Shown here: positions 47,972 through 60,161 of the stretch, piece after piece
Layout: the number at the start of each line of letters is the position of its first letter
How positions within the stretch are numbered: the first letter of the stretch is position 1
Assembly: GCA_000733355.1 (NCBI GenBank)
Contig: JNVV01000001.1
Location: 3,382,278 to 3,446,277 of the forward strand
Length of the DNA stretch: 64,000 bases
From: Falciphora oryzae
Taxonomy: Eukaryota > Ascomycota > Sordariomycetes > Magnaporthales > Magnaporthaceae
Direction: 5' to 3'
Notes under the pieces: model-generated
The model's input: the letters and a program-made list of their open reading frames with translations, nothing else
Told to the model about the DNA's origin: nothing
Databases searched by the model: none
Made by a program: the position numbers and the translations under genes

Positions 47972-49636
47972 ATGAGTTTCAAGGGCTTTACCAAGTCATT
48001 AAGCCGGGTGAGTAAGCCGATGCCTGTCCTTGGGCACCCCGGCCTTCCCGGGATGCGCGCCTATCGCGGGGTTGTCCGAATCTCTGCACCGCGCATCGAT
48101 GCGTGCGCAAGACGACGGCGGCGACGGGGTGCATGGCCGACAGTGGCGGGCGATTGCGCCAGACGAATTGCTTTGGGCTGACCAGACCCGGACTCTGCAT
48201 TGTCACAGGCGCCACAACAATTCAAATCCAAGTTCAACATTGGAGAACACACCAAAGACGCCGTGTACATCGATGCCGAACGACGCTTCCAGGAGCTCGA
48301 GACGGAGACCAAGAAGCTCCACGATGAGAGCAAAAAGTACTTTGAGGCCATCAACAACATGCTCAATCACCAGATTGCCTTCTCCAAGGCCATGACGGAG
48401 ATCTATAGGCCCATTAGCGGGCGCATGTCGGATCCTTCTACCATGGAGATCGAGGGGAGGCCAGAAGGCATCAGGGCGTGCGAGGAGTACGAGGCCGTAG
48501 TCAAGGATCTCCAGGAGACCCTGGCACCCGAGCTAGAAATGATCGAGAGTAGGGTCATCCGTCCCGCGAACGAGCTGCTCGACGTCATCAAAGTCATTAG
48601 GAAAGCTGCTGTCAAGCGCGAGCACAAGCAACTGGACTATGACCGCCACCGCGCCAACCTCAAGAAGCTGCAAGACAAGAAAGAGAAGACGATGAAGGAC
48701 GAGAAGGCCATCTACAAAGCCGAGGGTGAAGTCGAGCAGGCGACCCAGGAGTTCAACTACTTCAACGACCTGCTCAAGGACGAGCTGCCAAAGCTGTTCG
48801 CCCTCGAGCGCGAGTTCATCCAGCCCCTGTTCCAATCATTCTACTACATGCAGCTCAACATCTTTTACACACTACACGAGAAGATGCAGCACTGTGACAT
48901 CGGCTATTTCGACCTTACTCTTGACGTCGAAGAGGCCTTTCACAAGAAGCGCGGCGACATCCAGGAGCAGGCCGAGAAGCTGTCCATCGTACGCTTCAAG
49001 ACCACGGGACGCCCGCGCCCGCCCAGGTATGGTAACAAGCCGGCACTCGAGGCCCCTAAGCCTCAGGGCCTGCTCACGGCCGGACCGTCGGCCTCGAGCG
49101 CCGCGTCCACCTCGTCAGCAGCAATGGCAACAGCAACGAGCCCGGGACCAGTGAAGACTTCATTCTTAGCGCCTCAAAGCCAGCCGGCCGAGCAACCGGC
49201 CGAGAACCCGCCGCCCCCTTACTCGCCAGGGCTCAAGAGCCCTGGGGCGGCGGCCCTCGCAGCCGCCATTGCCAACAAGCCCAAGCCGAAGCCACCACCG
49301 GCCATCAAGCCGAAGCCCAGCAGGTTGAGCGGTACGCCCGCCGGCGAGACGGTGACGGCGCTGTACGAGTACGCAGCCACACAGGAGGGGGATCTGAGCT
49401 TCAAGGCCGGAGATATTATCACCATCGTGAGCCGCACGCAAAACGCCAACGAGTGGTGGACGGGCAAGCTGAATGGGAGAACCGGACAGTTTCCAGGTAG
49501 GTCTACTCGTTCTTTTGCCCGGTTGGCGTATCCAATCTCGCCCTGCTGTTGTTGGCCCATCTGGGCAATGAGTAAGAACGCGACGGACGCTGACACATAC
49601 CCTTCAACAGGCAATTATGTGCAACTAGGGGGCTGA
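47972..49636 (+). CDS. RVS167: BAR/SH3 endocytic protein Rvs167 (amphiphysin/endophilin family)
   Basis: Three exons, 47972-48007, 48209-49496 and 49611-49636, in phase, giving 449 residues. The 12-codon first exon encodes MSFKGFTKSLSR, the amphipathic N-terminal helix typical of N-BAR proteins. The BAR domain covers about residues 13-250 (APQQFKSKFNIGEHTKDA, YFEAINNMLNHQIAF, ISGRMSDPSTMEIEG, and FQSFYYMQLNIFYTLHEKM). A P/A/S-rich linker with PPPPYSPG follows. The SH3 domain is at 391-449 (ALYEYAA, GDLSFKAGD, NEWWTGKLNGRTGQFP) and is completed by the 26-nt last exon, which supplies the NYVQLGG end. The protein bends and scissions membrane at cortical actin patches with Rvs161 during endocytosis. 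The model without the last exon would lose the final SH3 strand, so splicing is needed. Confidence 0.95.
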
Positions 49637-52427
49637 TTGTGCGCCGGGCAAGAATGAGTCGAGGCCCTTGGTCATGCCATGTGCTGTGTATACCACGGGA
49701 AGCCCTGTAATATGTTCTGCGTGGAGTGGGCTGCCTGCCATTCATGCCGCTTTTTCTTCTTCTTTTTTTGCTTGTGTATTAGCCCCAAGTCGTTTCTGGG
49801 ATAAGAGGGTTCATAAAGGCGTTCGTTGAAACCTATGGGAGGCTCGTACGAAAGGCGCTAGGCGAAGCGCAGTCTGGTCGAGAGTGAAGGAGGCGGTAGG
49901 ATAGAAAGAGCCATTGCTCTGGTAGTACATCAACTACCTAGAAGCCCCAACCGAGATGAAGATATTATTCAAGTTTGCCCTCCTTGCATCATGATGGCCG
50001 GGGGCTCACAGATAAGTTGCTCCGGCGTAAGATTGCCATTGCAGAAAGCCATTTGAAATCATAATTCGGAGAGGGTATAGAAAAGAAATTAGAGGATGCA
50101 ATAATAAACAGTTCGCAAACTGTAGTACCTCTTGTTTTTTTAATACGGCATTTTGCTGGTGATGGTACTTGGATTGCACTTTGATGGCGGAATTCCTATT
50201 GCGTTATCCAAAGCGCCGCTAGGACGCACGTGACGGAGCGGCAGCGTCCTATCGGATATGGTAATCCTCCTCTCAGGGGCTGCAGGGAGCCGCGGGATTG
50301 TCACCGCTAGCTGCGCGTTGGTGTTTGACTGGCCGAATGAGAACCGCGCCAAAGATGGTCCGACCAAGCTAGTTCCACGCTGGCTGACAAGTAGGTAGTA
50401 TGTACGGGCACTTTATACGAGTGTGCCCGCTCTCCTGCAAAATCAAGTGCTCTACAGGAGGCCTCCACGGCCCAGGCCCGGACGGGGAGTTGTGCTGACC
50501 ATGGTCTTTCGTTTGCTTCTGCGACCAGCATAGGTAGAGTACCTAGGTATGCATGTAGCACACCCCCATCGCCTTCCGAGTTCGGGCGCACGGCGGCACA
50601 AAGCCAGCCTGCCGGCACCTCGCGGGCAGTTTAGTTCCCTGATATGCCGAGCGTTGTCTCCACCGCCTAGGACATGTCTCTCAAGGTGGTGGTGGTGGGT
50701 GGGTGGGTGTGCGGGCGAGCATCGAGATTCGCCAGCTGCCTCTTTTTTTTTTTTTTTTTTTTTTTTTCGATGGCCGAGCCCGAAGGGAGACCGGAATATC
50801 GGCCATCAGGCCCCAGATCGCCATCATGGGGCTCTTTTCCATGCAGCTCCCCGTAGCCTTATCGCCCATCCCCCGGCAAGGTACCCTCCGCATCTGCATG
50901 CCTACCCTCCATCCCCGTGACGATCACATAGAAGCCGGGCGTCCGTTTCGACGCAAGGCTCGTGCGTGTGCTTCCGGCCCACACAGCACCTGACACGAAG
51001 GGCCCCCGTCCAAACTTGCACGCTTGGCATGCAACTGGTGGGTTGTAGACCAGTGCCGTCTTCCCGGGGGGAGTTTGACCATTGCTCCGCGGGAGGCTGT
51101 GTCGAACGTGGCAGTTGTTCGAGAACCGTCTGGGCGCGACAGGGGGAGGAAGTAGGTACCTAAGCACGCGGTTCTTGGGAGTTTGCTGGAAGGCGGCCTA
51201 TGGCAGGCAAGGTGATCCCGATGGCGGCTTTTTGAAACGTCTGGGGCTCCTCCTATACGCGCGTAAGGTGGCGGCCCAGCCTCGGGTTCCCAAGATATTC
51301 TCGCGCGCTGTCTGCCTTGGGCCCGTTCCAATCGAGTTGAATAAGGTAAAGGCTACCTACATATCCTGTGCTACTCGAGCGCGGAAGTCAGGCATCAAGC
51401 GTTGTAGGCCCGGGGGAGAAGACGACGAGAAAAACTCGGGTTCATGGCGGCAGGCTGCGTGCGGCTCACTTTCGAACAGAACGGCCACAACGCCCTCCGG
51501 GAACCACACCACAGGGTGAAAATGGCGTAGGGATAGACGTACATCCACTCGATAATGGCCAGAGCGCCTGTCTAGCCCCCCTTAGGGCATCTCGTCGTGC
51601 AGGTTGCAAGGCTAGAAGGAGAAAAACGGAACCGGATGCAAAAAAAAAAAGTAGGCGACGGGCTTACCCCCTGCCCGGTTCGCCATTTTGAGGGGTAGAC
51701 GAGAGCCTCACCCACCCAGTCACCACCAACCCGAGCCCCTTGTCTGTGCCCGAAGGTTTTTTTTCTTTAGCCGCACTCGGTCACTCCCGTAAACCAGGGC
51801 CACGAGGCCTCCCCTTCTCCATACCCCCGCTGGTAAGGCAGACTTTCCGTATTTCAGCGGAAGGCCCCACGTTAGGCTGATTTTTGTTTTCTTCCCTTCG
51901 CTCGTCCTATTCTGGCCCCGCCCGATCGCCGAACCCGTTGAGCATTGGGTTGATGATGAGGTTCTTGAGACCTTTCAGGTGACCTACGAAGCCAACCCCC
52001 TGTTCCTCACATGAGCAGGCCCGTGTCCCCTTGCTCTTTCTTCCGAGGTCGCAATGCCCCTACCCGGCTTTGCAGAGAGGCCAGCTTGTCTGTTTTGTTC
52101 TCCCGCCGCTGCGAGCCCCGCCTCTTCCGCCGACATTGTTCCCTTCTCGAGACCGAAGAGATGCAATGACAGCGCATGATGCGCCTGAAGTCCTGATTCA
52201 TCATCTTCAGGACAGCACCTGCGGAAAGAGGGGGTGGCAAGCACTGCGTGCCCGCTGGGAAGGGGGCCCCACGATGTCGAATGTGCAGGTCTGGGGACAT
52301 ATTACTTGCTTTATTCTTTCGACCCCAAATACGCCATCGCCAGAGCACCAGAAAGAACCGCAATGCACCTGCAATGCAGTAGCAGTGAAGAGTAAAGTGC
52401 GACCCCATCGCCCTGCTCTCGCCGACC
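49637..52427. other. Intergenic region between RVS167 and the second F-box gene
   Basis: About 2.8 kb between two 3' ends. It contains a T25 run (50743-50767) and the palindromes TACCTAGGTA (50540) and TAGGTACCTA (51153). Open frames are short and unconvincing. The size is large for a convergent spacer, so an unrecognised small or noncoding gene remains possible. Confidence 0.5.
50743..50767 (+). repeat. Poly(T) homopolymer, about 25 nt
   Basis: Uninterrupted T run after GCCAGCTGCC. Confidence 0.9.
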
Positions 52428-54675
52428 TCATGACGCGAAATGGAATCCCTTCTGGACCACGCTGTACCTCGGACGCTCAGACCAGATCCATCTCGGCCTC
52501 TGGCTCCCCTCCGCGCTTGCGAGGGCGCCATCTATTACCGCACCGCTCGATCCTGTTCCCAAGACAGGCGCGGCAGGCGATGTGACGTCGGCGGAAGTCG
52601 ATGACAGGCTGTCCCGGTGGCTCCACAATGCCTTGCCCTTTCCCTTGTTCGATGTGGCCGGGGGCACTTGTACCTCCCGGTCTGTTCCTGGGCTGCTTGG
52701 GCGACCCTCCGTCGATCTATCCTGCATGTTAGGCGTCAATAATGCGCCGTTAGATAGGAGCCCGTGGCGACCCGCAGCCGCCGCCTCGCTCCCCTCGCCG
52801 AAGCCCCCACGCCAGGGCCTGATTCCTCGCAGCCGTATCGACGGATCAAACGACACAAAGACGATTGTCCGACTATCCTGGCCAGTAGCGTAGCACAATG
52901 ACCTCTCGTCCCACATTGCCGAGACATCCCCTCGATACCCAGGCGGGCTGAGGATGCTGTAAAGCTCATCGACGGCCGCAGCGCCATGCTCCTGCTCCCA
53001 GTGCGCTGGAGGCCAGAGCACGATATCGGATGTCTTGTAGAGCCTATGTATCTCGTTCTCCGGATATGAGGGGTTGTTTGGGAGGCTCCTGGGCGCAATT
53101 TTGAGCTCCTCTGTTTCTGACTTGAGGCGGGGACGTCTCGACCCAGCTCTAAGTCGTAATCTCTGATTCTGGCAGGGGTCGGTTGGCAGAGGGTCGTTCA
53201 CCAGATCCAAATAGCTCTGGCACGATAGGTGGTAGGATAGCATAAGCGAGTTGTTGACAGTGAATGTCCAAGGGGTTGAGGCGTCGTCGCCGGGATGGAC
53301 GCTGTGAGGGCATCGGGCGTGTGGCTGTGTCGTTTCCGACTTTGGAGAGTCCTCGATCTGACTCGATGACGTGCCAAGACCAGGCCCCGAAGAGAGATCT
53401 TCTAGGTGGCCTTCTGAAGAAGCTCGCTCGCCTTGGCCTGGAAACAGAAGTTCGCTCGAGTAGTACGTCCGGCGGCTTTTGCTGCTGGCGTTTATCCACT
53501 CCTTACGGCCCTCAACCACAGTCAGAGCACCGGTGGATTCGTTTTTTGTAAGCCGCAGGAAGGTCCAGCGATCGTCAATTGGTCCTTCGGCGTGCAGTCT
53601 GCGCCAGATCTCCTCGGGCTCGACAGCCTCGACGTTCCTGGGCTTGGGACGGTCGACAGGAAACCTGAGATAAGTGTAGTAGGACGTCCAGGCGATCTCC
53701 TCGCGTTCGAAAAGGGCCTGGTTTGCGACACAGTAAAAATAGCCGTCGATGATTTCGAAGCAAATGTTTGTGCCGACCTCGGAGCCCACGATGTCGGTCA
53801 GGCGAAGCTTGTGCTCAAACCAAGTCTCCTCTCGGAGGTCGCAGCCTCGCATCTCCCAGCGGCGATGGCCGGTGTCCGAGGTGTCAGTATGCGTACCATA
53901 GTAGAGGAACTGGTCGTCATTCCGAGCGATGAGCCTGTGTGCCGATTCAAGCGCGTGGCTGAAGACGCGGCCTTTGGCCAGGTTGATGACAACGATCCAG
54001 CCGGGGAGGGATCTTTTATAACTATAGCGGCAGGTTACAAAGCCATGCGAGTAGTGCACTAGCTTGAACTCGCATATCTGATCCCCTTTAGGTGGCGGCA
54101 GGCCGGGACTAGCCCACAGAAGTGTGCGGATGTCAACGACAATCTCCTGAGTTGCCGAGTTGATGAGGTCGAGCACTCGGAGGCGGCCCTCGCTCAGATA
54201 GCAAAGGACGCCGTCAGCGTAGACAAATGACTCGGCGGCGTCCGCAACCACAGTAACGAGGTACGGTGAGGCCGACGAGATGGCAGCCCTTCGCTTGACT
54301 AGTTTGCGCAGCTCATGCGCATATTTCTTCGTCTTGCGGGCTGACTGGCTTTCGGGTGCTGACGGGACCCGCGACTGCGCCACCGACTATTTGATCAGCT
54401 AGCGGTCCTTCATTAGACCCGGGGCGGCAAGGAGAGCGAAGTGGCGGGAGGGGTACCGAGGAGGGACGTTGGAGAAAAGGGGAAGACAATGGTGAGGAGG
54501 AAATGGGAAACGGGGAAGACAAGACACCAACCTCAAGGAGTCTCCTGCATATGTTATCGTCTCGGACAAGTGACTGAAAGTGTCGACAGGACAAGGAGAG
54601 ACTGACGAAGTCTTCCAGATCCAGGTCTTGCACAACATACGATATTATCTCCCATGGTAGGCGACGGATGGACAT
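52428..54675 (-). CDS. F-box domain protein of unknown substrate
   Basis: Two exons, 54675-54532 and 54386-52428, in phase, giving 700 residues. Exon 1 (48 codons) is almost exactly the F-box: MSIRRLPWEIISYVVQDLDLEDFVSLSLSCRHFQSLVRDDNICRRLLE. Exon 2 continues with ARKTKKYAHELRKLVKRRAAI, then ASPYLVTVV and a region with GVLCYLSEGRLRVLDL that could form beta-propeller-like strands. The last 250 residues are partly disordered and end in SERPRYSVVQKGFHFAS. The layout fits the large fungal class of F-box proteins that recruit unknown targets to SCF ubiquitin ligases. The 145 bp intron uses a GTTGGT donor and a TAG acceptor, both less common. They are chosen because the junction LLE|SVAQSRVPS is in phase and places the F-box next to the following helix. 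Confidence 0.78.
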
Positions 54676-55682
54676 GACGCAGGGGGTGCGCCGCAATTGT
54701 CTGGAGTGCTCGGAACCAGGTTGGCATTGCAACAAACGAAGGGGAAAGGGCGATACGGAGGAGGACCTCAAGAGTTGAGTAGGACAGGGACAGCGAGCGT
54801 AGAAATAGGGAGAGACTGAGAGGGTCCGTCCGGATGCGGCTCAATTCTGAGAATGCTAGCTCCGGGTGCCAGAGGGACATGGCTGGAAGGAGAGCGCCTT
54901 AGGTGCCATTGGGCTAATAAAAGTGCTGGATGCGGCATGGACTGGGCTGGAGGCTGGGCAGGTAGGTAGGTACCTAGGTAAATGCAGGGATAAGGTCAGG
55001 GTGAAAATGAAGGGGAAGGCGGCAAGGCTCAGTGTAACGCGATGCTAGCTAAGGAGATCAACCACACCACACCTCGCCCTCACCATTCCCATTTCTCTCC
55101 AACGGCTCATGGTTGGACGGATGAATCCAGGCCTGGCTAGTTGAGGGAAGGCTGTGAGGCCTGTACTGGTTCAGGAGGAGTATCTTCGCCCCGTGATAGA
55201 AACGACGGCCTCGTGCGTCAGCTTTCTTGGTAGCACCAAGGGTGTTAGCGGGTTTAGACGGGGAAGGGGCATGGGCAGCAGGTTGGCACCAGGTGCTGGG
55301 CCCGAGGGAATGCGGCTCTGCGCGTCTGTGCAACAATGAGGGGAGGCCCAGAGCCGAAAAAAAAGAAGCAAAAAAAAGCAAAAAACAAAGAGTGGGTTCA
55401 ATGGTGTGTGGCCTGTGCTGGTCAATGAAACCTTGAGAGGAACATAGGTGGGGCTGGCTACCTAGATAGGCCTACCCGAGGTAGCCTGGAGCGATCTACC
55501 CCTTTCATTTGACAAAAACAATTACCACAATTTTGCGGCTCTGCGGCTCTGCAGGCCACATCGAGAAGGGCAGGAAGGGGATTCCAGAAGGCCGTCAGAT
55601 GATGGGGTCGAATCTGATCTCGTCCGGGCTCCCACAGAGCCTCTGCTTACCTAGGTACCCTCCACCAGCTTCTCGGTTCACC

Positions 55683-55707
55683 AAAAAAAAAAAAAAAAAA
55701 AAAAAAA
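55683..55707 (+). repeat. Poly(A) homopolymer, about 25 nt
   Basis: Uninterrupted A run following TCTCGGTTCACC. Confidence 0.9.
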
Positions 55708-57821
55708 CACGTTTCGGCGCAGAACATTGCTAAAAGCGGTCTGGCCCAACATTTGACCACTGGATCCATTAGATCGCCATCACTTTTTTTCAGCCGCATA
55801 ATTTTCCCTCTAGGAAAGCGCCACCTCAACATCGCCAACAACACCCCTCGCCAAGACCAAACTGCACCTCGGACAGCCTCGGGCGCAATCATCTAGGGCC
55901 AACTGGCCTTGTGCACTTATCACAGAAATTAGCTCAGGCGCACCCATGGATCACGCGCTAGTTCCAGCCACCCATCCGCGGGCTTCGCTAGACCGGCGCG
56001 GCCAACTGGCAAGCTCGGTGTGCTGTGCCTGCCCAAGCTGCGCCGTCAGGCAAGGCCCGCCAGCGAGGCGGGATTGCGACGATCCATCTTCCCGCTGTCC
56101 TGCATAACGAATCGGTCACGAGGGCGGTTGCTGGGGTCCACACTGAGGAGAAGTCCGGAGGCCTCGAGAGGCAAAACAGAGCCGCATTTGCCATCCCCCA
56201 TCGACATCCCCCCTTTTGCCCATGCATTCCATGAAAGGCAAGTGCCCTCTGGTCCCCCAAGCTTGCCGCCCTTCCCACCTCAGACCCGCATGAGTCTCCA
56301 TACCTTCCCCATTTCTTATCGTCGCCGTGAATACCCGCCCATCTTACACTCCGTAAGGCTGTCTGCACCGTGCATGCGGTGTGCATGACCCCAGGAAAAT
56401 AAAAAGAACGCACGGGAGAAGGTGCTACACAAACAAGCAAAGTTCCAGCAAATGGACATTTGGATCGGAAGTCCCCGCCTGCTGTGATGCCTTGGCGAAG
56501 GGCCACACGCATCATTCCCCGCAGCCCGGCCACCCGGCCACCTCCATCCGTCTCGAATGCGAGGGCCTCACTTGCACATCTCATCCTTTACTCCTCTCTA
56601 TCTGGTCAGATGTGACCACAGACACTCGACCGTACCAATCACCTTTCAGGTCGGGCTCACAATATGCCGAGGGCTGGAAAGCTTACGCCCCTTTCCCCAT
56701 CTTCCCGCCTTCTCGGTGTATTGCGCCTGGTAACAAGCCCAAGAGCCGCATTCCTGTACCGCAAACGAGGAGGCAGGCTGCCAAGGTAGTATTGTTGGGA
56801 TCCAACGATGATCCAACCTCAACACGGTGGATCTTGGTCTCTTCCCTACAAGCCTTGCATCCTTTCCTCGGCTTAACGCACCTCCATCATGTGTCTGCGT
56901 CTGAAGCCGAGGACAAAGTCTCATCAATCCTGAGGCTCCGCTTCTTTCTGCCATCCTCCGTGAAGACAGTCCGGATGTGCCTCTCGTCCTCTAGAGCACG
57001 CGGAATTCCACCGCCTCTCGGCCAATAAGGTTGTGCAAGCATGCTGTCGATCCCGTCCAGCATGGGGCCACCTATCTGAGCATTCATCCTGCCCACCACC
57101 CCACCATCCACCAGAACACATCAGACCAAGTGGCTGCGTGACGGGGTCGGTTCTTGGCCCGGAGGCAATCAACTCCCCAACAAGGATTTGTTCCGCGCGA
57201 CTAAGACGGGTGTCAAAAAGATTAACATCATCCGACCCCATCTTCTCGACCCTTCCACATGGCTTCCTGACCGGCCGGGATTATAGCTCAATCTCTGTCT
57301 AGAATGCCATCCCCCCTTGCCCATATCACCCTGGAGTCGCAGATAAGGCATCGTGGTCTTGGCGGTGATAACACAGCCACGAGAGACCTCGCGGCGGAGA
57401 TGCGTGAAAACAAACGAGGCATGTTGCTCCCATATTGACTGACCAACATTGCCCCCGGGACACAGTCTCTAGGGCCGCCAACACGAATGGCCGGAATTGG
57501 TCATTGTATTACGCTGGCATGATGGCAACCTAAGTGTGGCGATTTCGTCGTGTTAGTCACCCGGCGCGAGCCTGGGTCGGGCCGACTTACAGCCCCTTTC
57601 GTCTTTACACAGATATGCTTATTCTTAATCCCTCAGTCGCTATCCTGCCCCTACAGCACGTCACTACTGTACCTTGGGATTTGGGCTCGTCCGAACCCTG
57701 TCGGGGTGGCTCAAAACCCGGCCGGCCTTTGAAATTCCAACGAACGTCGCTTTCGGATCGCGGTAGCCGGACGCGACTTGCTCAAGAACTAAGCTGTCAG
57801 CTCACAGTCGCATGGTATGCC

Positions 57822-57824
<3 letters not shown>

Positions 57825-57887
<63 letters not shown>
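57825..57887 (+). repeat. Very long poly(T) tract, about 63 nt
   Basis: About 63 consecutive T, by far the longest homopolymer in the window, beginning after GGTATGCCGTA and ending at CCGCTGCC. On the minus strand this is a poly(A) tail-like run. No clear target-site duplication was seen around it. Confidence 0.9.
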
Positions 57888-58334
57888 CCGCTGCCTCCTA
57901 CCGTTTTCGGCTCACCAAGGCAACCAACCCTGGATATCGTAAACAGCCTCATGTGCCCAAAGTGCTTTGCTGAGGATAGCATACGAGCGTAAGCCGCCAT
58001 GCCGCCAAAATGGCAAGCTGCATGGGCGGGTTCCCACCCACACTGTTAGGATGCGCCCTTCACATGACAAGCGGAAGTTTGACACCTATGGCAGAGCCTC
58101 AGGGGATCTCGCACGAGGCCCAGCAATATGCCGAGCGTTATGGTGGTGGGCTAAGTCAAGCTGGTCAACCCCGCAATGCCATAGTTTGATTGGTTGACTC
58201 ACCGTTGGAGCTGGACGGACGCCCCGGAATCATAATTGGTTCGGCCAAGCCACCATAACCGCGACACTCGCCAAAGCAGACTAATAGATCGACACAAATT
58301 ACCAATCGCCACGGCAGCCGACCAGCCAAGCGCC

Positions 58335-60161
58335 ATGTCCCGAGAGGAGCCTGTCGGCCTTGGCGCCGCCGAGGCTATAGTTGATACCGTCCTCGAGGTC
58401 CGCACGGGCAAGATGCGGAGTTTCGAAGGGATAAACGTGCAGACAGGGATCTTCAAAACGACCCATGACGGCGCCATGCAAGTCGGCGAGATGGGCATCG
58501 AAGGCGACGAGCACGACTACACGTTCCACGGCGGCGTCGACAAGGCCGTCCATGCCTGTGAGCGGGGGGAGGGGGGGAGCAGCCTTGGCGCCCAGTCCCG
58601 ACGGACATGACTACACAGTGTTGCTCTCTCTCTCTATTTCACTTTCGGCGCGCGAGAACTGACGTCAAAGAGCTCGGCAGATTGCTCGGCGCACTATCCG
58701 AGGTGGCAGGCCGAGTTCCCCGAGGCGGCGGCGCTCTTCCGCCCGGGCGCCTTTGGGGAGAACCTGGTGCTCGCGCGGATGAGCGAGCGCAACGTCTGCA
58801 TCGGCGACGTGGTCGAGGTCGGGTCGGACCTGCGCCTGCAGGTCTCGCTGCCGCGCCAGCCGTGCTTCAAGCTCAACCACCGGTTCCGCATCAAGAACTT
58901 TGCCCCCAACACGTGGCGCCTCAGCCGCACCGGCTGGTACTACCGGGTGCTGCGGCCGGGAAAGGTGCGGGCCGGGGACACGGTCCGCCTGGTGGAGCGC
59001 CGCCACCCGAGGTGGACCATTGAGAGGGTGCAGGAGTACCTGCACCGCGACACGGGGAACGCCCCGATGAACGAGGAGCTCGCCTCGATCCAGGAGTTTG
59101 GCGAGGAGTGCGCGGGGGCCTTTAGGCGGCGCGTGGCGAAGCAAAAGTCGAGGGAGAGGAGGGAGCAGGCGGCGGCCGAGGAGGCCAGGCAGTGGCGCGA
59201 GTTCCGCATCGTAGAGAAGAAGCGCCAGACGCCGCGCATCATGTCCCTCGTCATGGAGGCGGCCGACCCCGTCGAGGACCCGGAGCTCCCGCCCGGCTCG
59301 CACGTCAAGGTCAAGCTGGGCAACGGGCTCGTGCGCAACTACTCGGTCGTGTCGGGCACGCTCAACCGGTTCGAGCTGGGCGTCGCGCTCGAGGACAAGA
59401 GCCGCGGCGGGTCTCGGTACCTGCACGAGACGGCGGCCGAGGGCGACACGGTCACGGTGGGGCGGTTCACGGCGGGCATCCCGCACGCGGCGTCGGCGAG
59501 CAACCACGTCTTCGTGGCCGGCGGCGTCGGCGTGACGGCGTTCCTGGCCATGGTCGAGAAGATGCGCGACATCCACCTCAGCGCGACGCTGCACTACGCC
59601 GTGCGGTCCGCGGAGGAGGTGCCCTTCCGCGAGCGGCTGGACGCCCTCACGGCGCAGGACGGCGCGCTCGTCCTGTACGCGAAAGACCGGGGCTCCAGGC
59701 TGGACATTGCGGGGGTCGTGCGCGCGCTGCCGTGGAACTCGCAGCTGTACTTTTGCGGCCCGCGGCGCATGATGGACGAGGCGCTGCGCGTGACGCGGGC
59801 GGCCGGCCTGGCAGAGGGCGAGGTGCATTTTGAGGCGTTTGAGGCGGACGCCTCGGGCGACCCCTTCGAGGCCGTGGTTGTGAAATCCCCAGGTGGCGAC
59901 GGAAACGACGCCAAGGAGGAGGAGCAGCAGGTCACGCTGCAGGTCGGCGCGGAGGAGACGCTACTCGAGGTGATGCAGAGGAAGTTCGGCGCCGACGAGG
60001 TGCCGTCGAGCTGCGAGGTCGGCAACTGCGGGACGTGCAAGATCCGTCTCAGGGAAGGGCAGGTCGATCACCGCGGCACAGCAATGACGGAGGCCGAGAA
60101 GGCTGAGTACATGCTGTCGTGCGTCAGCCGAGGCGTGGGGAGGATCGTGGTCGAGATTTGA
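58335..60161 (+). CDS. MOSC domain / flavin reductase / 2Fe-2S ferredoxin fusion protein
   Basis: Two exons, 58335-58557 and 58681-60161; the 123 bp intron (GTGAGC..CAG) splices to give HAYCSAHYPRW, and the product is 567 residues. Residues 1-183 are a MOSC domain (HGGVDKAVHAY, PGAFGENL, and PRQPCFKL with the expected cofactor cysteine C136). A short helical '3-alpha' segment follows (WTIERVQEYLHRD). Next come an FAD-binding barrel (PGSHVKVKL..VRNYSVVS) and an NAD(P)-binding domain (FVAGGVGVTAFLAM, LYFCGPRRMMDEAL). The C-terminal plant-type ferredoxin has C519, C524, C527 and C555. The protein is therefore a self-contained chain that can pass electrons from NAD(P)H through flavin and Fe-S to a molybdenum-cofactor-like site. 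By analogy with YiiM and mARC, it may reduce N-hydroxylated compounds; the substrate is unknown. Third positions are strongly GC. It is convergent with an MFS transporter. Confidence 0.88.

Larger units (their letters stand above)
54676..58334. other. Intergenic region between the second F-box gene and the MOSC fusion gene
   Basis: About 3.7 kb between divergent starts with no convincing coding frame; the longest open frames lack known motifs and good starts. It contains TACCTAGGTA palindromes (54971, 55648), an A25 run (55683-55707) and an exceptional T63 run (57825-57887). Confidence 0.55.

Noticed and set aside
56381..57028. 215-codon plus-strand open frame in the intergenic region before the MOSC gene
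   Set aside because: It begins at a non-ATG codon, shows no domain, hydrophobic or repeat pattern, and has no supporting splice signals.
58665..59828. 387-codon open frame antisense to the MOSC fusion gene
   Set aside because: Same GC-bias shadow; the sense strand encodes recognisable MOSC and reductase motifs.
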